A stretch of DNA of 15,693 nt from Elusimicrobiota bacterium (lineage in GTDB: Bacteria > RUG730), in NCBI GenBank assembly GCA_031259185.1, contig JAIRLV010000048.1, forward strand, positions 1 through 15,693, read 5' to 3'. This document shows positions 7,242-13,947 of the stretch, one piece after another. Under the pieces are notes generated by a model, which was not told the DNA's origin, searched no databases, and saw only the letters and a program-made list of their open reading frames with translations. The position numbers were made by a program, and so were the translations under genes. Numbering within the stretch: the first letter of the stretch is position 1; every line of letters starts with the position of its first letter.

Positions 7242-7790
7242 ATGAGTAGAATAGGTAAACAAGAAATAATTATTCCTAATACTTTGAAAGTTGAAATTAA
7301 TGATAAAGTTATACTTTCAAATGGAAAAGTAACAAAAGAAACTGTTATTCCTGATAATATAAAAGTTGTTTTTGAAAATAATAAAATTTTGATCAAAAGA
7401 GATAATGACGAGAATAAGACAAAAGCTTTGCATGGACTTACAAGAAAATTAGTTGCTAATAATGTGGCAGGATTTCAAAAACCTTTTCAGAAAATATTGC
7501 AAATAAAAGGCGTAGGATTTAGAGCAACGCTAAATGGTAATAAGTTGGTTTTGAATGTAGGATATTCGCACACTGTAGCACTTAATATACCGCCTCAAAT
7601 AGAGGTCAAAATAGATGCAAAATCTAACCAAATTTTAGTAGAAAGTCAAGATAAATTAAAACTTGGAGAATTTGCTGCAGATATTAGGTCGGTTAGACCG
7701 CCAGAACCTTATAAAGGGACAGGGATAATGTATTTGAATGAAAAAATTATTAGAAAAGCTGGAAAATCTGCAAGTTCTGGAAAAAAATAA
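7242..7790 (+). CDS. rplF: 50S ribosomal protein L6
   Basis: L6 sits near the sarcin-ricin loop and the factor-binding site. The 182-residue product has the two tandem L6 domains and the standard start MSRIGKQEIIIP. Key blocks are HGLTRKLVANNVAGFQKPFQKILQIKGVGFRATLNGNKLVLNVGYSH (about residues 64-110) and PPEPYKGTGIMYLNEKIIRKAGKS near the end, a signature of the family. The nearest ribosome binding site, AAGGAAGG (7220-7227), is 14 nt from the ATG, an unusually long distance, but no other start codon is available upstream in frame before a stop. Confidence 0.97.
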   Translation: MSRIGKQEIIIPNTLKVEINDKVILSNGKVTKETVIPDNIKVVFENNKILIKRDNDENKTKALHGLTRKLVANNVAGFQKPFQKILQIKGVGFRATLNGNKLVLNVGYSHTVALNIPPQIEVKIDAKSNQILVESQDKLKLGEFAADIRSVRPPEPYKGTGIMYLNEKIIRKAGKSASSGKK

Positions 7791-7824
7791 ATAAAATTTT
7801 AAATATAAGTTTAAGGGATTATTC

Positions 7825-8196
7825 ATGGATACAAAAATAAAAAGAGACAAAAAATTGAGAAAAGAAGTTAGAAATTTTAGGATAAGAAAAAAAGTAAAAG
7901 GTACAAATGAGAGACCTAGACTTTTATTTATAAAAACATTAAAATATTTGTATGCTCAAATTATTAATGATGAGACTGGAAAGACTATAACAGGTTTTAC
8001 AACATTAAAAAAAGAAACCATTAAATCTAAGAGTTTAAAGAATCTTGAAGCTAGTAATTTATTTGGAGAATTTGTTGGTAAAAAAATGAAAGAAATAGGC
8101 ATAAAGCAATTAGTATTTGATAGAAACGGTTATTTGTATCATGGTAGAGTAAAAACATTTGCTGATGCCGTTAGGAAAGAAGGAATAAATTTTTAA
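7825..8196 (+). CDS. rplR: 50S ribosomal protein L18
   Basis: L18 binds 5S rRNA together with L5 and attaches it to the central protuberance. The 123-residue product has a basic N-terminal tail (KIKRDKKLRKEVRNFRIRKKV, about residues 4-24), then KGTNERPRLLFIKTLKYLYAQIINDETGKTI, and ends in the near-invariant VFDRNGYLYHGRVKTFADAVRKEGINF. AAGGGA (7813-7818) is 6 nt before ATG 7825. It lies 34 nt after rplF and 54 nt before rpsE, in normal spc order. Confidence 0.97.
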   Translation: MDTKIKRDKKLRKEVRNFRIRKKVKGTNERPRLLFIKTLKYLYAQIINDETGKTITGFTTLKKETIKSKSLKNLEASNLFGEFVGKKMKEIGIKQLVFDRNGYLYHGRVKTFADAVRKEGINF

Positions 8197-8250
8197 TATT
8201 AAGTATTAAAAAATGAAAAAATAATTTTCTTGTGAAATAAGGAGTTTTTT

Positions 8251-8760
8251 GTGACAGAAAGTATAGATAAAAAAGAAACTTTAGTAGATGAAAAAAAAGA
8301 AAAAAATTATAAAGAGAATCTTGTAGTTGTTAACAGAGTAACAAAAGTTGTAAAAGGTGGAAAAAGATTTGGATTTAATGCTTTGGTAGTTGTTGGAGAT
8401 GAAGCGGGAAAGGTTGGTTGTGGAATTGGAAAAGCAAAAGGAGTTCAAGAAGCAATAAAAAAAGCTGTTAGATTAGCAAAAAAAGGTATGATAGATGTTC
8501 CAATACAAGGTACAACAATTCCACATGAAATAATTGGCGAATTTGGCGCAGGGAAGGTTTTATTGAAACCAGCGGCGCCTGGAACAGGAATTATCGCAGG
8601 CGGAGCAGTCAGAGCGGTTTTAGAAGCCGCAGGATATAAAGATATTCTAAGCAAATCTCTTAGGAGCAATAATTCTTTTAATGTCGTATATACAACATTA
8701 AATGCATTGAAAAATTTACAAGTGAGAGAAAAAGTTAATGATCTGAAAAAGGAAAATTAA
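8251..8760 (+). CDS. rpsE: 30S ribosomal protein S5
   Basis: S5 shapes the mRNA entry and decoding accuracy on the 30S solvent side. The 169-residue product starts at GTG 8251, with TAAGGAG (8238-8244) 6 nt upstream. A charged Lys/Glu-rich N-terminal extension covers residues 1-22. The double-stranded-RNA-binding domain follows ([29 protein letters not shown], 22-50), then the ribosomal S5 C-terminal domain with [47 protein letters not shown] (95-141). It is followed directly by rplO; the L30 gene often found in this gap is missing. Confidence 0.97.
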   Translation: MTESIDKKETLVDEKKEKNYKENLVVVNRVTKVVKGGKRFGFNALVVVGDEAGKVGCGIGKAKGVQEAIKKAVRLAKKGMIDVPIQGTTIPHEIIGEFGAGKVLLKPAAPGTGIIAGGAVRAVLEAAGYKDILSKSLRSNNSFNVVYTTLNALKNLQVREKVNDLKKEN

Positions 8761-8786
8761 TTAAAAATTTTGGGAGTATTATATTT

Positions 8787-9233
8787 ATGAAGTTGACAGA
8801 ATTAAAACCAGCTGTTGGAGCTAAAAAAAAGAGAAAAAGAGTTGGAAGAGGATATGGGTCTGGATTAGGCAAGACTTGTGGCAGGGGAAGTAATGGTCAA
8901 AATTCTAGAAGTGGCGGCGGAGTTAGAATAGGCTTTGAAGGTGGACAGATGCCACTAGTCCGTAGAATTCCTAAAAGAGGTTTTTCAAATTTCTTTTTTA
9001 AAAATAAGTTTATTTTGATGAATTTGAATGAGTTGGAGCAAAAATTTGTTGATAAAGAGACCATAACAATAGATGATTTTATAAAAAAAGGAATTATTAA
9101 AAAAAATGAAAAAATTAAAATTTTGGGAAATGGCGAATTAAAAATTAAAAAAATAATAGAAGCTCATGCTGTTTCTGCTTCAGCAAAACATAAAATTGAA
9201 AAAAATAATGGGAAAATAGAAATTATTAATTAA
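8787..9233 (+). CDS. rplO: 50S ribosomal protein L15
   Basis: L15 is a late-assembly protein threaded through the 23S rRNA by its long basic N-terminal arm. The product is 148 residues. The arm reads KLTELKPAVGAKKKRKRVGRGYGSGLGKTCGRGSNGQNSRSGGG (2-45) and is followed by FEGGQMPLVRRIPKRGFSN. In the usual motif GRGHKGQKSRSGGG this protein has GRGSNGQNSRSGGG, a local loss of basic residues. The globular end contains IKILGNGELKIKKIIEAHAVSASAKHKIEKNNGKIEII. GGGAG (8772-8776) lies 10 nt before ATG 8787. Confidence 0.97.
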   Translation: MKLTELKPAVGAKKKRKRVGRGYGSGLGKTCGRGSNGQNSRSGGGVRIGFEGGQMPLVRRIPKRGFSNFFFKNKFILMNLNELEQKFVDKETITIDDFIKKGIIKKNEKIKILGNGELKIKKIIEAHAVSASAKHKIEKNNGKIEIIN

Positions 9234-9275
9234 AAAATTATGTTTTAAATATTAAGGAAAAATAAGGATATTATA

Positions 9276-10601
9276 ATGATTAAAAATTTAACAGAACTTT
9301 TTAATATACCTGAATTAAGAAAGAAAATATTTTTTACACTTATAATAATCGCAATATATAGATTGGGTATAGCGATTCCCACGCCTGGTATAGATGGTGA
9401 AGCTTTGAAAATGTTTTTTGCTAATCAAAATAATACTTTATTTGGTTTTCTTGATATGTTTTCGGGTGGAGCTTTAAATAAATTTTCTATATTTTCTATG
9501 GGAGTAATGCCGTATATTAACTCGTCTATTATAATGTCGCTCTTGCAGACAATAATTCCTTATTTTGAAAAGTTGTCTAGAGAAGGAGAAGAAGGTAGAA
9601 AAAAACTAATTCAGATTTCTAGATATGGAACATTAATTTTAGGAATAATACAATCTTTTGGGTTGACATTTATGATACAAGCTATGAGAGCGCCAAATGG
9701 TAATCCAGTTGTTTTAGATCCGGGTATGTCGTTTCAATTGTTATCCGTTTTGACTTTAACGACTGGGACAGTTTTTATAATGTGGATGGGAGAACAAATT
9801 ACGGAAAAAGGAATTGGCAATGGGATATCTATGATAATTTTTGCAGGGATTATTGATAGGCTTCCGGGCGCGGCGAAAAATGTAGTATTGCTTTTACAAA
9901 GCGATGGGATATCATTATTAAAAGTGATTATAACTTTGGCAGTAGTTATATTGGTAACAGCTCTAGTTGTAAAAGTTGAACAAGGACAGAGACGTATTCC
10001 TATTCAATATCCAAAAAGAAGTTCAACAGGTAACATGGTAGCAGGCGGACAAACTTCATTCCTTCCCATAAAAGTTGATCAATCAGGAGTTATTGCCGTT
10101 ATATTTGCAATTTCTATAATTTCATTTCCTATTACAATAGCACAATTTTTCCCAGAAGCTCCAATGTCTAAACATATATTTTCTTTATGGCAAAGGGCTG
10201 GTGCGTTATATCATATAGTTTATGGTTTACTGATTATATTTTTCTGTTATTTTTATACGTCTATAACCTTTAATCCGTATGATTTAGCAGAAAATATTAA
10301 AAAATCTGGTGGCTTTATACCAGGTATTAGACCGGGTGAAGATACAGGAGAATATATTGAAAAAATTATAATTAGAATCACATTTTTTGGTTCAATATTT
10401 ATAGCATTATTAGCCATCATGCCAGATATTTTGAGAAGTACTTTTAATATTCCTTTTTATTTTGGAGGAACAGCGCTTTTAATCGTAGTTGGAGTTGCAT
10501 TAGATGTTTTGAGTAAATTAGAATCATATTTAATTATGAGACATTATGATGGATTTATGGAGCAAGGTAGAGTAAAAGGGAGATATTTTAGTACAAAATG
10601 A
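9276..10601 (+). CDS. secY: Preprotein translocase channel subunit SecY
   Basis: SecY forms the protein-conducting pore of the Sec translocon in the inner membrane, with SecE and SecG. The 441-residue product has the expected ten hydrophobic segments, the first at about residues 17-37 (FFTLIIIAIYRLGIAIPTPG). The plug segment NTLFGFLDMFSGGALNKFSIF follows at about 53-73. The cytoplasmic loop after segment 6 (KVEQGQRRIPIQYPKR) and the loop before segment 9 (SGGFIPGIRPGEDTGEYI), with its essential arginine, both contact the ribosome or SecA. TAAGGA (9263-9268) precedes ATG 9276 by 7 nt. The TGA stop overlaps the adk start codon. Confidence 0.97.
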   Translation: MIKNLTELFNIPELRKKIFFTLIIIAIYRLGIAIPTPGIDGEALKMFFANQNNTLFGFLDMFSGGALNKFSIFSMGVMPYINSSIIMSLLQTIIPYFEKLSREGEEGRKKLIQISRYGTLILGIIQSFGLTFMIQAMRAPNGNPVVLDPGMSFQLLSVLTLTTGTVFIMWMGEQITEKGIGNGISMIIFAGIIDRLPGAAKNVVLLLQSDGISLLKVIITLAVVILVTALVVKVEQGQRRIPIQYPKRSSTGNMVAGGQTSFLPIKVDQSGVIAVIFAISIISFPITIAQFFPEAPMSKHIFSLWQRAGALYHIVYGLLIIFFCYFYTSITFNPYDLAENIKKSGGFIPGIRPGEDTGEYIEKIIIRITFFGSIFIALLAIMPDILRSTFNIPFYFGGTALLIVVGVALDVLSKLESYLIMRHYDGFMEQGRVKGRYFSTK

Positions 10602-11248
10602 GTAAATTAATAATTTTATTTGGTGCGCCAGGCAGTGGAAAAGGAACTCAGGCAAAAAAAATTACAGAAAAACTAGGGTTTATACATATTTCTACAGGGG
10701 ATATATTAAGGAGGGAAGTTCAAAATAAATCTAATTTAGGGAAAGAAATTGAAAATATTATTATATCTGGAAAACTTGTTAATGATGATTTAATTCAAAA
10801 GCTAATTGTTAAAAATATAAATTTCGATAAAAATTACATTTTAGATGGATTTCCAAGAAATTTAAAACAAGCAGAATTTTTAGATAGATTTATATTTGAA
10901 AATAAAGAAAAAGAATTGGAAATTAGAAAAGTTTTATATTTGAATTTGCCAGAAGCAGAAATTATAAAGAGAATATTAGGAAGGCGAATTTGTTCTAATT
11001 GTAAAAAAGAGTATAATGTATTGCTTCACAAAATAGATAATAATAATTGTTTGTTATGTAATTCGCAATTGGAAATTAGAAAAGATGATAATGAAAAAGC
11101 GATAAAAAAAAGAATAGATGTTTATTTTAAAGAAACTTCATTATTAATTGATTATTATAAACAAAAAAATTTATTGCTTGATATAGATGCGAATGATACG
11201 ATAGAAAATATAAGTAGCTATATTTTTGCTAATATTGGAAAAATATAA
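10598..11248 (+). CDS. adk: Adenylate kinase, zinc-LID form
   Basis: Adenylate kinase converts ATP and AMP to two ADP in the cytoplasm. The 216-residue product has the P-loop GAPGSGKGT (9-17), the AMP-binding STGDILRRE (32-40, Arg38) and DGFPR (83-87). The LID domain (about 125-165) carries Cys132/Cys135 and Cys151/Cys154, the tetracysteine zinc site typical of Gram-positive and many other non-enterobacterial kinases. RKDDN (161-165) and Lys171-Arg172 complete the active site. The start overlaps the secY stop by 4 nt (ATGA), so translation is probably coupled to SecY; the nearest purine-rich site, AAGGGAG (10576-10582), is 15 nt off. Confidence 0.97.
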   Translation: MSKLIILFGAPGSGKGTQAKKITEKLGFIHISTGDILRREVQNKSNLGKEIENIIISGKLVNDDLIQKLIVKNINFDKNYILDGFPRNLKQAEFLDRFIFENKEKELEIRKVLYLNLPEAEIIKRILGRRICSNCKKEYNVLLHKIDNNNCLLCNSQLEIRKDDNEKAIKKRIDVYFKETSLLIDYYKQKNLLLDIDANDTIENISSYIFANIGKI

Positions 11249-11249
11249 G

Positions 11250-12002
11250 ATGTCTGTTAAAATAAAAGATTTAAAAGAACAAGAAATAATGAGAACAGCA
11301 GGCAAAAAATTAGCAAAAATATTAGACATTTTAAAATTGGAAGTAAAAGAAGGGATAACAACAAAATTTTTAGATAAAATTGCCTTTGAATTGATATTGA
11401 ATGAAAAAGCAAAACCCGCTTTTTTGGGGTATAATGATTTTCCCGGAACAATTTGTACTTCTATCAATGATGAAATAGTTCATGGGATACCAAGCGATAA
11501 AAGATATTTGAAAAATGGAGATATTTTATCAATAGATATAGGATTATTTTATAATAATTATTGCGTTGATATGTCAATAACTGTTCCTATAGGTGCAATA
11601 AGTGTAGAGAATCAGAAATTGATAGATGTTACCAGACTTTCTTTATTGGAAGGCATAAAATTTGCTAAGGTAAATAATAGACTTGGAGATATTGGGCATA
11701 ATATACAAAAAGTTGTTGAAAATGCTGGCTTTAATGTGGTGATGGAATATACTGGGCATGGAATTGGCCAAAATATGCATGAGCCGCCAGAAATTTTACA
11801 TTATGGCAAAGAAAATACAGGTATGCAATTAAAAGCAGGTATGGTATTTGCTATAGAGCCGATGGTGAATGTTGGAACTTGGATGACAAAAATTTTAGAC
11901 GATGGATGGACTGTTGTTACAAAAGATGGAAAAAATTCTGCGCATTTTGAACATACTGTCTTGATTAGAAAGGATGAGCCAGAAATTTTAACAAAGGTTT
12001 AA
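11250..12002 (+). CDS. map: Methionine aminopeptidase, type I
   Basis: This enzyme removes the initiator methionine from nascent proteins. The 250-residue product has the pita-bread fold blocks and every catalytic residue: His78 (VHGIP), Asp96 (SIDIG), Asp107 (VDMS), His170 (GHGIG), His177, Glu203 (IEPM) and Glu234 (FEHT), the two-metal ligands of the family. It lacks the N-terminal zinc-finger extension seen in some paralogues, so it is the short type Ia form. ATG 11250 lies one base after the adk stop. An in-frame TTG at 11226 inside adk would add eight atypical residues and is rejected. No strong Shine-Dalgarno is seen; coupling to adk is likely. Confidence 0.97.
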   Translation: MSVKIKDLKEQEIMRTAGKKLAKILDILKLEVKEGITTKFLDKIAFELILNEKAKPAFLGYNDFPGTICTSINDEIVHGIPSDKRYLKNGDILSIDIGLFYNNYCVDMSITVPIGAISVENQKLIDVTRLSLLEGIKFAKVNNRLGDIGHNIQKVVENAGFNVVMEYTGHGIGQNMHEPPEILHYGKENTGMQLKAGMVFAIEPMVNVGTWMTKILDDGWTVVTKDGKNSAHFEHTVLIRKDEPEILTKV

Positions 12003-12014
12003 AATGAGGAATAA

Positions 12015-12233
12015 ATGGTTAATACTGATAAAATAGAAGTTGAAGGAATAATATTAGAAGCATTGCCAAATGCAATGTTTAGAGTGGAATTAGATAATGG
12101 GCACAAAATTCTAGCTCATATCTCTGGGAAGATGAGAATGAATTTTATAAAAATTTTGCCTGGCGATAAAGTAAAAATGGAATTATCTCCATATGATTTG
12201 ACTAGAGGAAGAATTATATATAGAGGGAAATAA
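12015..12233 (+). CDS. infA: Translation initiation factor IF-1
   Basis: IF-1 occupies the 30S A site during initiation and helps IF-2 and IF-3. The 72-residue product is a single OB fold of normal size. [62 protein letters not shown] runs almost the whole length and is diagnostic. The N-terminus is VNTDKIE instead of the usual AKE(E/D). TGAGGA just upstream (to 12010) is only 4 nt from the ATG, a tight spacing. The gene lies 12 nt after map and 13 nt before rpmJ, the order common to Firmicutes and several other phyla. Confidence 0.97.
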   Translation: MVNTDKIEVEGIILEALPNAMFRVELDNGHKILAHISGKMRMNFIKILPGDKVKMELSPYDLTRGRIIYRGK

Positions 12234-12246
12234 TTTGGAGGGAGCA

Positions 12247-12360
12247 ATGAGAGTTAGAGCATCAATAAAAAAAATGTGCGCAAAATGTAAAATAATTAAA
12301 AGGAAAAATATTTTGAGAGTAATTTGTGAAAATCCTAGACATAAACAAAAACAAGGGTAG
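12247..12360 (+). CDS. rpmJ: 50S ribosomal protein L36, zinc form
   Basis: L36 is the smallest large-subunit protein and binds in 23S rRNA near the factor-binding region. The 37-residue product reads [20 protein letters not shown] and ends RHKQKQG. Cys11, Cys14, Cys27 and His32 form the zinc-ribbon of the C+ type. The ordinary family start is MKVR; here it is MRVR. TTGGAGGGAGCA directly precedes the ATG, so a GGAG binding site is about 2-7 nt away. It ends in TAG, 18 nt before rpsM. Confidence 0.95.
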   Translation: MRVRASIKKMCAKCKIIKRKNILRVICENPRHKQKQG

Positions 12361-12378
12361 ACAATTTGGAGGTTTTTA

Positions 12379-12759
12379 ATGGCAAGAATAGTAGGTATAG
12401 ATTTACCTAAAAATAAAAGAGTAGAAATTGGTTTGACTTATATTTATGGAATAGGACGAGAAACTTCAAAGGCTATTTTGCAAGAAGCAGATGTTAATTT
12501 TGACACGAGAGTAAAAGATTTAACAGAGGCAGAAGTAGGGAAACTTACAAATATTATAACAAAAAACTTTAAAGTTGAAGGTGATTTAAGAAGAGAAATT
12601 TCACAAAATATTAGAAGACTTAGAGATATCAAATCATATAGAGGCTTGAGGCATAAAAATAATTTACCATCTCGCGGACAAAGAACTAAAACAAACGCTA
12701 GAACTAGACGAGGGAAAAGAAGTATGGCAATAAAATTGAATAGACCTGTAGGTAAATAA
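12379..12759 (+). CDS. rpsM: 30S ribosomal protein S13
   Basis: S13 lies at the top of the 30S head, pairs with S19 and makes bridges B1a/B1b to the large subunit, touching P-site tRNA with its C-terminal tail. The 126-residue product starts [26 protein letters not shown], contains the helix-two-turn-helix region with [44 protein letters not shown], and ends with a basic tail. GGAGG (12368-12372) is 6 nt before the ATG. It is the first gene of the alpha block, directly after rpmJ. Confidence 0.98.
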   Translation: MARIVGIDLPKNKRVEIGLTYIYGIGRETSKAILQEADVNFDTRVKDLTEAEVGKLTNIITKNFKVEGDLRREISQNIRRLRDIKSYRGLRHKNNLPSRGQRTKTNARTRRGKRSMAIKLNRPVGK

Positions 12760-12784
12760 TAAAAATTTTGGAGGACAAAGACTC

Positions 12785-13183
12785 GTGGCAGTAACAACAA
12801 GTAATAAAAAAGCTAAAAAAGCGCTAAAAGCTAAAGTTACAGTTAATGGAATAGCTTTTATTAAATCTTCCTTTAACAATACGATTATAACAATAGCTAA
12901 TGAAAAAGGAGAGCCATTGTGTTGGGCATCTTCAGGGGCTGTTGGTTTTAAAGGTACAAGGAAGGGTACGCCATTCGCAGCTCAGCAGGCAGCTGAAGAA
13001 GCTGCCAAAAAAGCTTTCAATTTTGGAATTAGAAATGTTGATATTAATGTAAAAGGTCCGGGATCTGGTAGAGAAACAAGTATTAGAGCGATACAAGCAG
13101 CTGGATTAAACATTATGTCTATTAAAGATGTTACACCTATCCCTCATAATGGTTGTAGACCTCAAAAACAAAGAAGAGTGTAG
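12785..13183 (+). CDS. rpsK: 30S ribosomal protein S11
   Basis: S11 lies on the 30S platform next to the 3' end of 16S rRNA and the mRNA exit. The 132-residue product has a Lys-rich N-terminus, then [55 protein letters not shown] and [22 protein letters not shown]. Its invariant end includes [12 protein letters not shown] (115-126), where the asparagine of HNG is known to form isoaspartate in the E. coli protein. Translation starts at GTG 12785, with GGAGG (12770-12774) 10 nt upstream. Confidence 0.98.
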   Translation: MAVTTSNKKAKKALKAKVTVNGIAFIKSSFNNTIITIANEKGEPLCWASSGAVGFKGTRKGTPFAAQQAAEEAAKKAFNFGIRNVDINVKGPGSGRETSIRAIQAAGLNIMSIKDVTPIPHNGCRPQKQRRV

Positions 13184-13190
13184 TAAAATT

Positions 13191-13197
13191 AAGGAGG
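13191..13197 (+). promoter_or_regulatory. Consensus ribosome binding site of rpsD with TTG start
   Basis: AAGGAGG, the full anti-Shine-Dalgarno complement, lies 6 nt before TTG 13204. This near-ideal site paired with a rare start codon strongly supports that TTG as the S4 start. Confidence 0.85.
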
Positions 13198-13203
13198 ATT
13201 AAG

Positions 13204-13839
13204 TTGGCTAGATATATAGGATCTGTTTGTAGATTATGTAGAAGAGAAGGGATGAAATTATTTTTAAAGTCGGATAGATGCAATTCATTTAAATGCGCAA
13301 TGGAAAAAAAACCATTTGCACCGGGACAACACGGCGCTGTTAAAAAATTTAAATCTTCCGAATATGGTATACAATTAAGAGAGAAACAAAAAGCTAAAAG
13401 GTATTATGGAATTTTGGAAAATCAATTTAGAATATATTTTGAAATGGCTGAGAGAATGCCCGGTAGAACTGGTGAAAATTTACTTGTTTTGATTGAAAGA
13501 AGATTGGATAATGTTGTGATAAAATCAGGTTTATTTAAATCAAAACAAACAGCTAGACAATTTATTACGCATGGACATATTTTGGTCAATGGGAAAAGAC
13601 TAGATATACCTTCTTATTTGGTAGAAGAAGGAGATGTGATAAAAATACTAGATAAAAGTAAAGATACTTTGGTTATAAAGCAAGTACTTGAAGAAGCAAA
13701 TCAGTCGCAATCAATAATACCTTCATGGTTAAATGTAGATTTAGAAAAATTAGAATCAAAAGTTATTAGAATACCAAATAGAGAGGATATAACTGTTCAA
13801 GTCAATGAACAATTAATAGTTGAATTATACTCTAAATAG
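13204..13839 (+). CDS. rpsD: 30S ribosomal protein S4, zinc form
   Basis: S4 nucleates 30S assembly by binding the 16S 5' domain and, in E. coli and B. subtilis, controls its own expression. The 211-residue product starts at a TTG codon and reads [16 protein letters not shown]. Cys9, Cys12, Cys26 and Cys31 make the zinc site also seen in Thermus S4. The FAPGQHG block (38-44), the [18 protein letters not shown] helix, the [21 protein letters not shown] region and an S4-type RNA-binding domain ([15 protein letters not shown]) are all present. It ends in TAG, followed by the 108-nt spacer before rpoA. Confidence 0.98.
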   Translation: MARYIGSVCRLCRREGMKLFLKSDRCNSFKCAMEKKPFAPGQHGAVKKFKSSEYGIQLREKQKAKRYYGILENQFRIYFEMAERMPGRTGENLLVLIERRLDNVVIKSGLFKSKQTARQFITHGHILVNGKRLDIPSYLVEEGDVIKILDKSKDTLVIKQVLEEANQSQSIIPSWLNVDLEKLESKVIRIPNREDITVQVNEQLIVELYSK

Positions 13840-13947
13840 TAATGGATAGAATGAGAATTAGTCTCAAATTATAGCACATAGCAGAATATACTTTTTGTTT
13901 CAAACAAAATTTTAGTACTGTTATTTAAAATAAAGGAAGGTTGATTT
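13840..13947 (+). other. rpsD-rpoA spacer with two small hairpins and a mini-ORF
   Basis: The 108-nt spacer holds a TGAGA-ATTAG-TCTCA stem-loop (13852-13866), a second inverted repeat TTTTGTTT-C-AAACAAAA at 13893-13909 followed by TTTT, and TATACT at 13887-13892, which resembles a -10 box with no proper -35. A ten-codon reading frame (13842-13874) begins 2 nt after the rpsD stop. AAGGAAGG (13933-13940) is the rpoA binding site. The layout could be an attenuator or an internal promoter ahead of rpoA; both are inference, since the stems are short and AT-rich. Confidence 0.45.

Noticed and set aside
11226-11249. TTG 11226 start for map inside adk
   Set aside because: Would add eight unrelated residues; ATG 11250 matches the family start and residue numbering of metal ligands.
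12444-12800. 118-codon minus-strand frame opposite rpsM
   Set aside because: Antisense to S13, with low-complexity Leu/Phe/Ser composition typical of the complement of Lys/Arg-rich codons.
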